NCBI GenBank assembly: GCA_018223375.1
Contig: JAGTTS010000001.1
Location: forward strand, 310,001-374,000
DNA length: 64,000 bases
Source of the DNA: Clostridiaceae bacterium Marseille-Q3526
GTDB lineage: Bacteria; Bacillota; Clostridia; Lachnospirales; Lachnospiraceae
Direction of reading: 5' to 3'
A program made the position numbers and the translations under genes. Positions within the stretch are counted from its first letter, which is position 1. Every line of letters starts with the position of its first letter. Below the pieces are notes generated by a model. The model did no database searches. It was not told the DNA's origin and saw only the letters and a list, made by a program, of their open reading frames with translations. Of the stretch, positions 17,955 through 26,628 are shown one piece after another.

Positions 17955-18032
17955 CTACAGCTTCTCCGGATTTACCAGCGCATACACCAGATACGCTCCC
18001 AGAGCCGCTATCATAAGTCCTAATACCGCCAT
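17955..18032 (-). CDS. kdpF: KdpF, small membrane subunit
   Basis: A 25-residue single-helix peptide (MAVLGLMIAALGAYLVYALV then NPEKL). Size, position just before kdpA and the VYAL.NPE ending fit KdpF, which stabilises the Kdp complex. GGAGGG stands at good distance before the ATG at 18032. Confidence 0.85.
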   Translation of the reverse strand: MAVLGLMIAALGAYLVYALVNPEKL

Positions 18033-18049
18033 AATTTATCCCTCCTGTT

Positions 18050-18157
18050 TTACTGTTTCCGATCCTTCAGTTCCACCTGTCTCTCGCAGAAATCTGCGAA
18101 CAGCTTCACCAGACCAAAGCACCCGGCAAGTATTCCAAGCATAATCAAATCCATCAT
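18050..18157 (-). CDS. Small membrane protein in the kdp operon (kdpY-like position)
   Basis: A 35-residue ORF (MMDLIMLGILAGCFGLVKLF then ADFCERQVELKDRKQ) with one hydrophobic helix and a charged tail. AAGGAGG precedes the ATG at 18157, and the stop lies 17 bases before the kdpF start. Clostridial kdp operons carry extra small genes before kdpA (kdpZ, kdpY in Clostridium acetobutylicum, from memory). Its function is not known to me; a Kdp accessory peptide is an inference from position. Confidence 0.7.
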   Translation of the reverse strand: MMDLIMLGILAGCFGLVKLFADFCERQVELKDRKQ

Positions 18158-18253
18158 AGTCCGTTTCCTCCTTCGCCTACCTATTCTAGCACTGCGCCGA
18201 TTAAAACGGGATTAACAGGTGCAGCCGCGCATAAAAGTTCCATTAAGATCCGT

Positions 18254-18448
18254 CTAGCACCATCCCCAAAGATAGTGGAAGGGCATCACAAGCACCATCG
18301 TGCTCAGTGAAACCGTCAAAAGAAGCATCACCGGCATTCCCACAAACATCACCCAAAAAGCCAGAAACGGATGGCGCAGCGCAAAGGCCTCCGCCTTCCT
18401 GTCAAAGGTTTCCTCTATCCTGTGAAAAGATTTTAAAATCGCTCTCAT
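18254..18448 (-). CDS. Small membrane protein, first gene of the kdp operon
   Basis: A 64-residue protein beginning MRAILKSFHRIEETFDRKAE, with a long hydrophobic central stretch (PFLAFWVMFVGMPVMLLLTV) and a C-terminal hydrophobic part. The start was set at 18448 because AAGGAGG stands before it; the longer frame to 18484 would run into the probable promoter. It opens the kdp gene series and comes right after the candidate KdpE repeats. Role unknown; likely an accessory of potassium transport by context (kdpZ-like position). Confidence 0.65.
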   Translation of the reverse strand: MRAILKSFHRIEETFDRKAEAFALRHPFLAFWVMFVGMPVMLLLTVSLSTMVLVMPFHYLWGWC

Positions 18449-18490
18449 AACCGCTTCCTCCTTACGTCTACAAGGGTAGCACAAATGCTT

Positions 18491-18535
18491 TTAAGATGGG
18501 GTAAGGATTCAGAAAGCGGCGTTAAGAAGGGGTAA
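18491..18535 (-). promoter_or_regulatory. Direct repeats in front of kdp, candidate KdpE operator
   Basis: On the minus strand TTACCCCTTCTTAA (18535-18522) and TTACCCCATCTTAA (18504-18491) are direct repeats at 31-base spacing, close to three helical turns. Just downstream, TGCTACCCT resembles an extended -10 without a -35 box, as expected for an activator-dependent promoter. Binding of KdpE is an inference from position and arrangement. Confidence 0.5.
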
Positions 18536-18550
18536 ATACTGAAAAATAAG

Positions 18551-18590
18551 AAAAAAGAAGACCTCCCGCTTAGATGCCGAAAGCCTTCTT
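18551..18590 (-). terminator. Terminator after the GNAT gene
   Basis: On the minus strand AAGAAGGC (18590-18583) pairs with GTCTTCTT (18562-18555), followed by TTTTTT. It ends the GNAT transcript before the kdp promoter region. Confidence 0.65.
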
Positions 18591-18622
18591 TTCCATTTAT
18601 GATCATTCTGTTTTTAGCTGTT

Positions 18623-19144
18623 TTATATTTGGCCGCCCTTCCTCAGATCCAGGTACATCAGCTCAAAATCTGCATATCTGCCGTCTATCTTAAAATACGC
18701 CGGAGACGTGCCGATACGCTGAAAGCCAAAGCTCTCATACAGGCGGACGGCACGGATATTGTCGCTTCTCACCTCCAGGCTCAGAAGCTCGATGCCGTTT
18801 TCCTCTGCATACTGTATGAGTCTGCGCATCAGGGCGCTTCCTACCCCCTGATTCCAGTATGCCTTCTTTACGCTGAGCCCCAGCTCCGCCCGGTGGCTCA
18901 TTCTTCGGGGCAGCCCCGTAAGACTTCCGTCTCCTATGATTTCCCCGTCCTTAAACGCTGCCAGATGGACGGACGTCTTCTCCTGGCGAACCGCCTCCAG
19001 AAACGCCGCCTCCTGCTCGATAGAAACAGGAAGTCCCTCCCCGCCGAAGGAGAGATTTTCCGTCTCTGCGCCTACTGTCTTCATATATTCTATCAGCTGA
19101 CTGGCGTCCTCTGCCAGCGCTTCACGGATGGTAATTGAGTTCAT
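18623..19144 (-). CDS. GNAT-family N-acetyltransferase
   Basis: A 173-residue acetyl-CoA-dependent acetyltransferase. The acetyl-CoA loop is visible as YWNQGVGSALMRRLI, followed by LLSLEVRSDNIRAVRLYESF, the usual strand-helix ending. Many relatives act on protein N-termini, polyamines or antibiotics; the substrate cannot be told from sequence. AGGAGGAG stands eight bases before the ATG. It is a single-gene unit ended by a terminator. A 12-base palindrome AGAGTGCACTCT lies upstream at about 19173-19184 and may be an operator. Confidence 0.85.
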   Translation of the reverse strand: MNSITIREALAEDASQLIEYMKTVGAETENLSFGGEGLPVSIEQEAAFLEAVRQEKTSVHLAAFKDGEIIGDGSLTGLPRRMSHRAELGLSVKKAYWNQGVGSALMRRLIQYAEENGIELLSLEVRSDNIRAVRLYESFGFQRIGTSPAYFKIDGRYADFELMYLDLRKGGQI

Positions 19145-19238
19145 GTTGAAAGCTCCTCCTGGTGGGTGTGTTAGAGTGCACTCTGATGCTGCATCTCTAG
19201 CAATTTTATTGTATCAAGACAAAATTCAAAATCATTTA

Positions 19239-20657
19239 TCACCATTTCTTCAGTTTCACAACCGTCTCCACATGCCCGCTATGCGGAAACATATCCACGC
19301 ACCTCACCCGCTCTGTCCGGTAGCCTCTCTCCTCCAGGTACTTCACGTCCCGCGCCAGGGTGGAGGAATTGCAGCTGACGTACACCACCCGATTCGGGGA
19401 CATTTTTACGATGGTCTCCAGGCATTTTTCATCGCATCCCTTTCTGGGCGGGTCCACCACAATCACGTCCGCATAGATCTGGTTTCTCTCGTACTGTTCC
19501 GGCAGCACCTCCTCCGCCTTCCCCACAAAGAATTCCACATTTTCCATGTGGTTCAGTCTGGCGTTCTCCCTGGCGTCGTCGATGGCCTGGGGCACGATCT
19601 CCACTCCATACACCTGCTTCGCCTTCTGGGCCAGAAACAGGGAAATGGTTCCGATTCCGCAGTAGAGATCCCACACCGTCTCGTTTCCCGTCAAACCGGC
19701 ATACTCCAGAGCCGTACCGTAAAGGCGCTCTGTCTGCACCGGATTCACCTGGTAAAAGGACAGAGGAGAAATTCTGTACTGAACCGCCCCAATGTAATCC
19801 GTAATATGGCCTTCTCCCCAGAGATTTATCAATTCCTTTCCCAGAATCACGTTGGTCTTCTCCTGGTTCACGTTCAGGGAAATGCTGGTCATGCCGGGAA
19901 TTTCCAGCAGGCGTTCTGTGAGCGCCTGCTGCCCTGGCAGCTTCCTGCCGTTTATCACCAGGCATACCATGAGTTCCCCTGTCTGAAAGCCCTTGCGGAT
20001 CAGCACGTGGCGGACCAAACCCCTGTGAGTCTCCTCGTTGTAAGGCTCTATTTTATATTCTTCCATGAAATTTCGAATTATTGATAAAATTTCCCGGTTC
20101 TCCTCCACGCCCAGAAGGCAGTCCTCCTGCTCCACTATATCGTGGGTCCTCCCTGCGTAAAAGCCTGTGACAATCCTTCCATCCTTATTCCTTCCAAATG
20201 GGAACTGGGCCTTATTCCTGTAACGCCAGGGATTCTCCATGCCGATAATCGGTTCCATAACGACAGCGTTTCGCTCTGTCTCTTCCTTCGTCTGCTCTGT
20301 CGTTTCTTCCCCGCCCGGAAGCAGCAGACTGGAAAGCCCTCCGATCCGTTTCAGATTGTTGTATACCTTTTTCTCCTTCAGCCTCAGCTGTTCCTGATAA
20401 TCCACTGCCTGAATCTGGCAGCCGCCGCAGCGGCGGGCCGAAGGACAGCGTTCCTCTGTTCTGTACTCAGACGGCTCGATCACGCGGATTAAACGGGCAA
20501 AACCGTACTGCTTCTTCATCTTCGTCACTCCGGCCTCGATCACATCGCCGATCACCGCGTCCTTCACAAACCAGATGTAGCCGTCCAGCCGTCCGATTCC
20601 CTCTCCGTTTTCTCCCATATCTTCTATTTTAAGCACAAATCTGTCGTTTTTTTTCAT
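19239..20657 (-). CDS. rlmD: 23S rRNA (uracil-5-)-methyltransferase RlmD/RumA family
   Basis: A SAM-dependent methyltransferase of about 472 residues. It has an N-terminal TRAM domain (DRFVLKIEDMGENGEGIGRL), an iron-sulfur cluster site (CPSARRCGGCQIQ), the SAM motif VWDLYCGIGTISLFLA, the catalytic DPPRKGC region and VYVSCNSSTLARDV. It methylates a uridine of 23S rRNA (or a related rRNA/tRNA site; paralogues are hard to separate). The start is the ATG at 20657; a TTG two codons upstream is possible. Confidence 0.9.
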   Translation of the reverse strand: MKKNDRFVLKIEDMGENGEGIGRLDGYIWFVKDAVIGDVIEAGVTKMKKQYGFARLIRVIEPSEYRTEERCPSARRCGGCQIQAVDYQEQLRLKEKKVYNNLKRIGGLSSLLLPGGEETTEQTKEETERNAVVMEPIIGMENPWRYRNKAQFPFGRNKDGRIVTGFYAGRTHDIVEQEDCLLGVEENREILSIIRNFMEEYKIEPYNEETHRGLVRHVLIRKGFQTGELMVCLVINGRKLPGQQALTERLLEIPGMTSISLNVNQEKTNVILGKELINLWGEGHITDYIGAVQYRISPLSFYQVNPVQTERLYGTALEYAGLTGNETVWDLYCGIGTISLFLAQKAKQVYGVEIVPQAIDDARENARLNHMENVEFFVGKAEEVLPEQYERNQIYADVIVVDPPRKGCDEKCLETIVKMSPNRVVYVSCNSSTLARDVKYLEERGYRTERVRCVDMFPHSGHVETVVKLKKW

Positions 20658-20775
20658 CTCCAATGTTTTCTGGTCCTTTCCTCTCTGTCCTTTCCTCTCT
20701 GTCTTTACCGCTTCCTGCCGCCGCCTCTTTCCGCTGGCAAAGACAGCCTGTTTCCAGGCGCTTTAAATCTTTCTT

Positions 20776-21378
20776 TTACCTGTACGCCGCGCGCTCTCCG
20801 CCGATACATTTTAACCTGGTTCTGGCGCAGGTCACATGGGCGCTTCCAATCTCCCTCACAGAGGTGCGGACCGGCACTGCTACCGGGCGCAGATGCATTC
20901 CGATAAACGTATCTCCGATGTCAATGCCGCCGTGAGCCTGAATCCGCTCCACTGCCGCAGGATTTTCAAAGGCAGAGAACGCCGCTGTGGCGAAGGAACC
21001 TCCCGCCTTCAGCTGCGGCACTACGTTTACCTGTTCCAGACCGTACTTCTCGGCGCACTCCTCCTCCACAATGAGAGCCCTGTTTAAGTGTTCGCAGCAC
21101 TGGGCGGCCAGGTAAATTCCCCTCTTCTGGGTTTCCTGGTAAATTTCCTCAAATACAGCCTGCCCGATTTCACGGCTGGAATAGGAGCCGATTCGGTGGG
21201 ACTCGATCTCGCTGGAGGAGCATCCGACCACGAGAATCTGGCCTCTTTTCATGCCCGCCGCCTCAAAAAACTCTCCTAACAGCTGCCTTACCTGCCCTCT
21301 GATTCTCTCCACCTCGGCTTTGTCTGCCGCTTCATCCGCTACGCCTGGCCCGATGATATCCGTTCTTCTCTCTTCCAT
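20776..21378 (-). CDS. TIGR01440/DUF436 family protein (YwlG-like)
   Basis: A 200-residue protein of the conserved YwlG family. Typical features are VGCSSSEIESHRIG, the AAQCCEHLNRALIVE stretch, a glycine-rich GGSFATAAF and GIDIGDTFIGMHLRPVAVPV. The biochemical function of the family is not established to my knowledge. It lies about 210 bases downstream of aroC with a terminator-like hairpin between, so it may have its own promoter. Confidence 0.85.
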   Translation of the reverse strand: MEERRTDIIGPGVADEAADKAEVERIRGQVRQLLGEFFEAAGMKRGQILVVGCSSSEIESHRIGSYSSREIGQAVFEEIYQETQKRGIYLAAQCCEHLNRALIVEEECAEKYGLEQVNVVPQLKAGGSFATAAFSAFENPAAVERIQAHGGIDIGDTFIGMHLRPVAVPVRTSVREIGSAHVTCARTRLKCIGGERAAYR

Positions 21379-21457
21379 TCTGATTTCCTCCTGTCTTAAC
21401 GTCTGTTTCTGGCTTTATATTTTGGCTTTATATTTCAGCTTCATTTTCTCTCTCTGC

Positions 21458-21499
21458 CAAAAGAAGATGCGGCATATCCAAACGGATGCGGCATCTTCT
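21458..21499 (-). terminator. Terminator after aroC
   Basis: On the minus strand AGAAGATGC (21499-21491) pairs with GCATCTTCT (21470-21462), followed by TTTT. The T run is short, so efficiency is uncertain. Confidence 0.55.
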
Positions 21500-21590
21500 C
21501 TGTCATGTTCCTATGCTGGCGTCAGCTTCTGCGCGCTGACGCGCCGGGACATTCTTCTCTTCTTCCCGCCGCGCCTCCTGTTCCTGGCAG

Positions 21591-22700
21591 TCAGCGCTGC
21601 TTCTGATAGAATTCCCTGATTTTATCGACTCTGGCGCCCATATTTAAAAGCATCATATCGGCTGCCGTAAAGGCTGCCATAGCCTCCACCACCACCACGG
21701 CTCTGGGCACAATAATCGGATCGTGGCGGCCCTTAATCTCCAGCTCTGTCTCCTCGCCTCTGGAGTTTACCGTGCGCTGGGGAGCCGCAATAGAGGGCGT
21801 CGGCTTAAACGCTGCCCGGAATATGATCTCGCTTCCGTCGCTGATACCGCCCAGGATACCTCCGGAATGGTTGGTCTGCTTGACAATATGGCCTGACTGA
21901 TCAAGGCCAAAGGCGTCGTTGTTTTCGCTTCCCACCGAAGAGGCGGCGGCAAATCCGTCCCCAATCTCAAAGCCCTTCACTGCCCCAATCGAGCAGATCG
22001 CCCTGGCCAGGTTAGCGCTCAGCTTGTCAAACACAGGCTCTCCTATGCCTGCAGGCATACCGTTGATTCTGCACTCTACCACACCGCCGGCTGAATCCCG
22101 CTCCGCCATCTTCCCGTCCAAAAACTGCTCCGCTTCCTCTGAGGCCTGGGAATCCGGCATGCAGAGCCTGTTTTCGCGGGCTGCCTGAAGGTCAAACCGC
22201 TCCGGCGCGATCCGCACCGGGCCGATCTGGCTGACATATGCCGTCACTGTAATTCCAAGCTCCTTTAACAGCTTTGCCGCCACCGCTCCGGCGGCTGTGC
22301 GTCCAATGGTCTCCCGACCGGAGGAACGGCCTCCGCCTCTGTAATCCCTAAAGCCATATTTCTGATCAAAAGTATAGTCTGCGTGTCCCGGCCGGTAGCA
22401 GGACGCTATCTCGCCGTAATCCCTGGAACGCTGATCCCGGTTTCTCACCATCATGGAAATCGGGGTTCCTGTCGTTTTCCCCTCAAACACTCCAGACAGG
22501 ATCTCCACCTGATCGCCCTCGTTTCTCTTGGTGGAATATTTTCCCTGCCCCGGCTTTCTTCTGTCCAGATATTCCTGAACATCCGCCTCGCAGAGCTCAA
22601 GGCCTGCCGGACACCCGTCTACCGTCACTCCCAGGGCCGGGCCGTGGGATTCCCCCCAGGTTGTCATTCTAAGAATTGTTCCAAATGTCGATCCCGCCAT
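21591..22700 (-). CDS. aroC: Chorismate synthase
   Basis: A 369-residue enzyme converting 5-enolpyruvylshikimate-3-phosphate to chorismate, the last step of the shikimate pathway, with reduced FMN. Family signatures: GESHG near the N-terminus (WGESHGPALGVTVDG), GRSSGRETIGR AAGA, GGILGGISDG and RHDPIIVPRA. Length is standard. AGGAGGG precedes the ATG. It stands alone among unrelated genes; no other aro gene is nearby. Confidence 0.97.
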   Translation of the reverse strand: MAGSTFGTILRMTTWGESHGPALGVTVDGCPAGLELCEADVQEYLDRRKPGQGKYSTKRNEGDQVEILSGVFEGKTTGTPISMMVRNRDQRSRDYGEIASCYRPGHADYTFDQKYGFRDYRGGGRSSGRETIGRTAAGAVAAKLLKELGITVTAYVSQIGPVRIAPERFDLQAARENRLCMPDSQASEEAEQFLDGKMAERDSAGGVVECRINGMPAGIGEPVFDKLSANLARAICSIGAVKGFEIGDGFAAASSVGSENNDAFGLDQSGHIVKQTNHSGGILGGISDGSEIIFRAAFKPTPSIAAPQRTVNSRGEETELEIKGRHDPIIVPRAVVVVEAMAAFTAADMMLLNMGARVDKIREFYQKQR

Positions 22701-22727
22701 CGCTTCGCTGTCCCTCCTGACTTTCTT

Positions 22728-23792
22728 CTACTCCGGAATCTTCGTGATTACGCAGCAGTTAGGCTCATTTACGTCAATGGAACGGTGGTTCATCATTAAC
22801 AGGCCGTTCTCATAGTCAATGCTGAAAAATGAAATTGTGCCGCTGGCATGGTTGATGCTGGCCATGTGCTTCTGATCCGGGAATATGGCGATATCCTTCG
22901 GGTAATCCCCGCTGATAGGAAGGCAGCACTTCATGGTCAGAAGTCCTGTATCCGGATCCCGCTCGTAAATGCTCACGCAGTTGTCTCCCGCATTGCTGCA
23001 GAACAGATATCTGTCATCCGGAGACATGCGGATAGCGCAGGCCGCCGTCAACTCGCCCGCCGGCGTGTCCGTAGAGGAAACGGTCTGCAGCCTCTCAATC
23101 TTCGGCACTCTCTCCCCCGGCTCATACTCATAGCTGTACACGTCAATGGCGTTTTTCAGCTGATACATCAGATAGAAAAACCGTCCGTCTTTGCTGAACA
23201 CAAACTGTCTCGGCGCAGACTCCAGCTCGCAGCGCACTGCGTCTACCTGGGAAATGGTTCCCTTCTCGCTGTCAAAGCCGTAAATTTTCACCTGATCGAT
23301 GCCCAGATCCGCAGCCATTAAAAATTCGCCGTCCGGCGTCCGTCCGGCGCAGCTGACATGAGGACGGAAATTCCGCTCCGCCACGCTGCCCAGTCCCTTG
23401 TGGAATACTTTATCTGTAATTTCCCCTACTGTGCCGTCCGGGTTCAGTCTCAGAATCGTCTCCTTGCCGTCGTGGTATCCGGATACGAAAATGTACTTAT
23501 CCTCCGCGTCTGTGGCCAGATGGCAGCCTCTCATGCCCTTAATTCCGGCGCTGTTTAACCGCGTCAGCCCTCCGTTCGGGAGAATGCGGAAGGACACCAC
23601 GCCCTCGTCCGCGATGGAGTAGAGCGTCTTCCCGTCGTGGGAAACAGCCAGATAGGAGGAATTGTCCACCTCTACCTCGCACCTGTATTTAAAATACCCG
23701 TTCTCCACATCCACGTCGTAAACCGTAATTCCTTTTGCCTGTCCATTATAGGAATATGATCCCACATAAGCCATGTACTTGCCTGCCATCAT
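22728..23792 (-). CDS. Lactonase family seven-bladed beta-propeller protein (YkgB/Pgl-like)
   Basis: A 354-residue protein with repeated propeller blades (YLAVSHDGKTLYSIADEG, ATDAEDKYIFVSGYHDG, MSPDDRYLFCSNAGDNCVSIY, FPDQKHMASINHASGTISFF). It resembles 6-phosphogluconolactonase of the YbhE type, but the family also holds proteins of unknown substrate. No signal peptide is seen, so it is probably cytosolic. Two ATG codons follow GAGGAGG; the first was taken. The gap of 27 bases to aroC suggests co-transcription. Confidence 0.8.
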   Translation of the reverse strand: MMAGKYMAYVGSYSYNGQAKGITVYDVDVENGYFKYRCEVEVDNSSYLAVSHDGKTLYSIADEGVVSFRILPNGGLTRLNSAGIKGMRGCHLATDAEDKYIFVSGYHDGKETILRLNPDGTVGEITDKVFHKGLGSVAERNFRPHVSCAGRTPDGEFLMAADLGIDQVKIYGFDSEKGTISQVDAVRCELESAPRQFVFSKDGRFFYLMYQLKNAIDVYSYEYEPGERVPKIERLQTVSSTDTPAGELTAACAIRMSPDDRYLFCSNAGDNCVSIYERDPDTGLLTMKCCLPISGDYPKDIAIFPDQKHMASINHASGTISFFSIDYENGLLMMNHRSIDVNEPNCCVITKIPE

Positions 23793-23868
23793 GCATTATC
23801 CTCCTCAAGCGCAGCACCAGGTCCCTTCTCATCAGCAAGGAGGCCTTCTGTATTGTTGCTATTTAAGA

Positions 23869-23937
23869 TACCCTCAGTTTACAAGAACACACACTCCTCT
23901 CTGTCCTGACCGTATGTGCTCTTGTAAACTGAAGGTA
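23869..23937. repeat. Long imperfect palindrome in a divergent intergenic region
   Basis: Arms 23869-23893 and 23913-23937 are complementary at 22 of 25 positions with a 19-base spacer. It lies between the lactonase gene start (minus) and the pot operon promoter (plus). It could be a regulatory RNA hairpin, an operator or the remnant of a small mobile repeat. No other copy was noticed in the window. Confidence 0.6.
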
Positions 23938-24006
23938 AAAACATAATATCACAGTTTTTATGGTTTGTGAACCTGAAAGACGCAGTTTTCCGCCGCTGTT
24001 TTCCTG

Positions 24007-24034
24007 TTGACACTCCGCGCAGAGGGGGTATAAT
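24007..24034 (+). promoter_or_regulatory. Promoter of the pot operon
   Basis: TTGACA (24007-24012), 16-base spacer, TATAAT (24029-24034): both consensus boxes. The start codon of the XRE regulator follows after a leader of about 100 bases holding a small hairpin (CGCCG/CGGCG near 24109-24122). Confidence 0.85.
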
Positions 24035-24139
24035 AACAGATGTCGCATGTTTATTATTTCTAAACTTTAAGATTATTTTTATATTTAGTCACAAGCGCGA
24101 AGCAAAGGCGCCGCCAAGCGGCGAAAGGAGAAAGACGGC

Positions 24140-24673
24140 ATGAGCATCGGATCAAAGTTAAAAGCGCTCAGGATATTGAAGGGACTCACCCAGGAGGAGC
24201 TGGCCGACCGGGCGGAGCTGTCCAAAGGCTTCATTTCCCAGCTGGAGCGGGATTTAACCTCCCCGTCCATCGCCACGCTGATGGATATTCTCCAGTGTCT
24301 CGGAACGACCATCGGGGAATTTTTTGCGGAGACTGCCGACGAACAGATCGTATTCGGAAAGCAGGATTTCTTTACCAAAACAGACGCGGAGCTGAAAAAT
24401 ACCATCCAGTGGATCGTCCCCAACGCTCAGAAAAACTGCATGGAGCCGATTCTTCTCACCCTGGAGCCGGGCGGTTCCACCTGCCCCGACACGCCTCACG
24501 AGGGAGAAGAATTGGGTTATCTTTTAAGCGGCAGCATTCTGATCCATATCGGAACCAGTATTTATAAGGCAAAAAAAGGAGAATCCTTTTATTTTACAAG
24601 CGCTCAGACACACTACATAGAGACAGAGGACGGAGCTTCCCTTCTGTGGATCAGCTCTCCCCCCAGTTTTTAG
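24140..24673 (+). CDS. XRE-cupin transcriptional regulator of the polyamine operon
   Basis: A 177-residue regulator. An N-terminal helix-turn-helix (LKALRILKGLTQEELADRAE then LSKGFISQLERD) is followed by a cupin domain (EPILLTLEPGG, HEGEELGYLLSGS, ESFYFTSAQTHYIE). Such proteins sense small ligands, and PuuR-like members control polyamine uptake. It is the first gene of the plus-strand operon with potA-B-CD, so ligand-dependent control by polyamines is likely but inferred. The start has AAAGGAG upstream. A 52-base gap leads to potA. Confidence 0.88.
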   Translation: MSIGSKLKALRILKGLTQEELADRAELSKGFISQLERDLTSPSIATLMDILQCLGTTIGEFFAETADEQIVFGKQDFFTKTDAELKNTIQWIVPNAQKNCMEPILLTLEPGGSTCPDTPHEGEELGYLLSGSILIHIGTSIYKAKKGESFYFTSAQTHYIETEDGASLLWISSPPSF

Positions 24674-24725
24674 GAAAAACCGGCGTCATCATGCGCGGAC
24701 GCGGAAGAATACGGAGGATTTTAAA

Positions 24726-25802
24726 ATGAGTCAGCCATTCATTGATCTCGTAAATATCACGAAAAGTTTCGACGGCAGCATCGTTCTGGACGATCTCTGC
24801 CTGTCAGTGAAAGAAAATGAATTTGTCACCCTGCTGGGCCCCAGCGGCTGCGGAAAAACCACCACCCTGCGCATTATCGGCGGCTTCGAGTCGCCGGATC
24901 GGGGAAAGGTACTGTTCAGCGGAAAGGACATTACCAGCCTGCCCCCCAACAAACGGCAGCTGAACACCGTTTTTCAGAAGTACGCCCTGTTCCCTCACAT
25001 GAGCATTGCGGAAAATATCGCCTTCGGGCTGAAAATCAAGAAAAAGCCCAAAAGCTACATTGACGACAAGATCCGCTACGCCCTGAAGCTTGTAAACCTG
25101 GACGGCTTTGAGAACCGATCCGTGGACTCCTTAAGCGGAGGCCAGCAGCAGCGAATCGCCATCGCCAGAGCCATTGTCAACGAGCCCAAGGTGCTTCTCC
25201 TGGACGAACCTCTGGGCGCTCTGGATTTGAAGCTCCGCCAGGATATGCAGTACGAGCTGATCCGGCTGAAAAACGAGCTGGGCATTACCTTTATTTATGT
25301 CACTCACGACCAGGAGGAGGCCCTGACCATGTCCGACACGATTGTGGTGATGAACCAGGGCTACATCCAGCAGATGGGATCTCCAGAACAGATTTACAAT
25401 GAGCCGGAAAACGCCTTTGTGGCCGATTTCATTGGAGAAAGCAATATTTTAGACGGAATCATGCTTCACGACGGGCTGGTGGAGATTGCAGGAGCCAAAT
25501 TTGCCTGCGTTGACAAGGGCTTTGGCTGCAAAACTCCGGTGGACGTAGTTATCCGCCCGGAAGACATCGATCTGGTAAAACCGGAGGAGGGAACCCTGCA
25601 GGGCGTTGTGACCCATCTGATTTTCAAGGGTGTCCACTACGAGATGGAGGTCACTACGCCAGACGGCTGGGAGTGGCTGGTTCACAGCACGGACCTGTTT
25701 CCGGTAGGAGAAAAGGTAGGCATTCATGTGGATCCTTTCGACATTCAGATCATGAATAAGCCTGCTTCTGAGGACGAGGAGGCGGTAGGAATTGATGAAT
25801 AG
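24726..25802 (+). CDS. potA: PotA, spermidine/putrescine ABC transporter ATPase
   Basis: A 358-residue ABC ATPase: Walker A GPSGCGKTT, Q loop FQKYALFPHM, signature LSGGQQQRIAIARA, Walker B LLLDEPLGALD and H-loop YVTHDQEEA, then a C-terminal TOBE domain. It powers polyamine import with PotB and PotC-D. GGAGG precedes the ATG. The 3' end overlaps potB by eight bases. Confidence 0.95.
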   Translation: MSQPFIDLVNITKSFDGSIVLDDLCLSVKENEFVTLLGPSGCGKTTTLRIIGGFESPDRGKVLFSGKDITSLPPNKRQLNTVFQKYALFPHMSIAENIAFGLKIKKKPKSYIDDKIRYALKLVNLDGFENRSVDSLSGGQQQRIAIARAIVNEPKVLLLDEPLGALDLKLRQDMQYELIRLKNELGITFIYVTHDQEEALTMSDTIVVMNQGYIQQMGSPEQIYNEPENAFVADFIGESNILDGIMLHDGLVEIAGAKFACVDKGFGCKTPVDVVIRPEDIDLVKPEEGTLQGVVTHLIFKGVHYEMEVTTPDGWEWLVHSTDLFPVGEKVGIHVDPFDIQIMNKPASEDEEAVGIDE

Positions 25803-26628
25803 CGTTTCTAAAAAAAACATGAAACAATACCTGGCGGGGCCGTACCTGATCTGGATGACCGGCTTTACCATTATTCCCCTGCTTTTAATCGCCTGGTACG
25901 GCCTGACGGACGCAGGCGGCGCCTTCACCCTGGAAAATATCGCCGCCATCGCTACACAGGAGCACTCCAAGGCCCTGTTTTTATCTCTGGGGCTCTCGCT
26001 GTTAAGCACCGTAATCTGCCTGCTTCTGGCCTATCCGCTGGCCATGATTCTCAGGAAAAAGCACATTGGAAAAGGAAGCTTTATTGTATTTATCTTTATC
26101 CTTCCCATGTGGATGAATTTTCTCCTGCGGACTCTGGCCTGGCAGACGCTCCTTGAGAAAAATGGAGTGATCAACGGCATATTATCCACACTGGGACTGC
26201 CTGGAATCTCAATTATCAACACTCCGGCGGCCATTGTCCTGGGCATGGTGTATAACTTCCTGCCTTTTATGGTGCTTCCGGTTTACAACGTGCTTGTAAA
26301 AATTGACGACAATACCATTAACGCTGCCAAGGATCTGGGAGCCAACGAATTCCAGACCTTTATCCATGTGTGGCTGCCCTTAAGCCTTCCCGGCATTGTC
26401 AGCGGCGTCACCATGGTTTTCGTGCCTGCCCTGACTACCTTCGTCATCTCCAACCTCCTTGGCGGCAGCAAAATTCTGCTGATTGGAAATGTAATTGAGC
26501 AGGAATTTACCAAGGGAAGCAACTGGCACCTGGGATCCGGCCTTTCTCTGGTCCTGATGGTCTTCATCCTGATCAGCATGGCGCTCATCGCCAAATACGA
26601 TAAAAACGGGGAGGGAACTGCATTCTGA
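25795..26628 (+). CDS. potB: PotB, spermidine/putrescine ABC transporter permease
   Basis: A 277-residue permease with about six membrane helices and the EAA loop (AAKDLGANEFQTFIHVWLPLSLPGIVSG). Its start ATG at 25795 lies within the end of potA; AGGA is five bases upstream. Its stop overlaps the potC-D start as TGATG, so translation is coupled along the operon. Confidence 0.95.
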   Translation: MNSVSKKNMKQYLAGPYLIWMTGFTIIPLLLIAWYGLTDAGGAFTLENIAAIATQEHSKALFLSLGLSLLSTVICLLLAYPLAMILRKKHIGKGSFIVFIFILPMWMNFLLRTLAWQTLLEKNGVINGILSTLGLPGISIINTPAAIVLGMVYNFLPFMVLPVYNVLVKIDDNTINAAKDLGANEFQTFIHVWLPLSLPGIVSGVTMVFVPALTTFVISNLLGGSKILLIGNVIEQEFTKGSNWHLGSGLSLVLMVFILISMALIAKYDKNGEGTAF

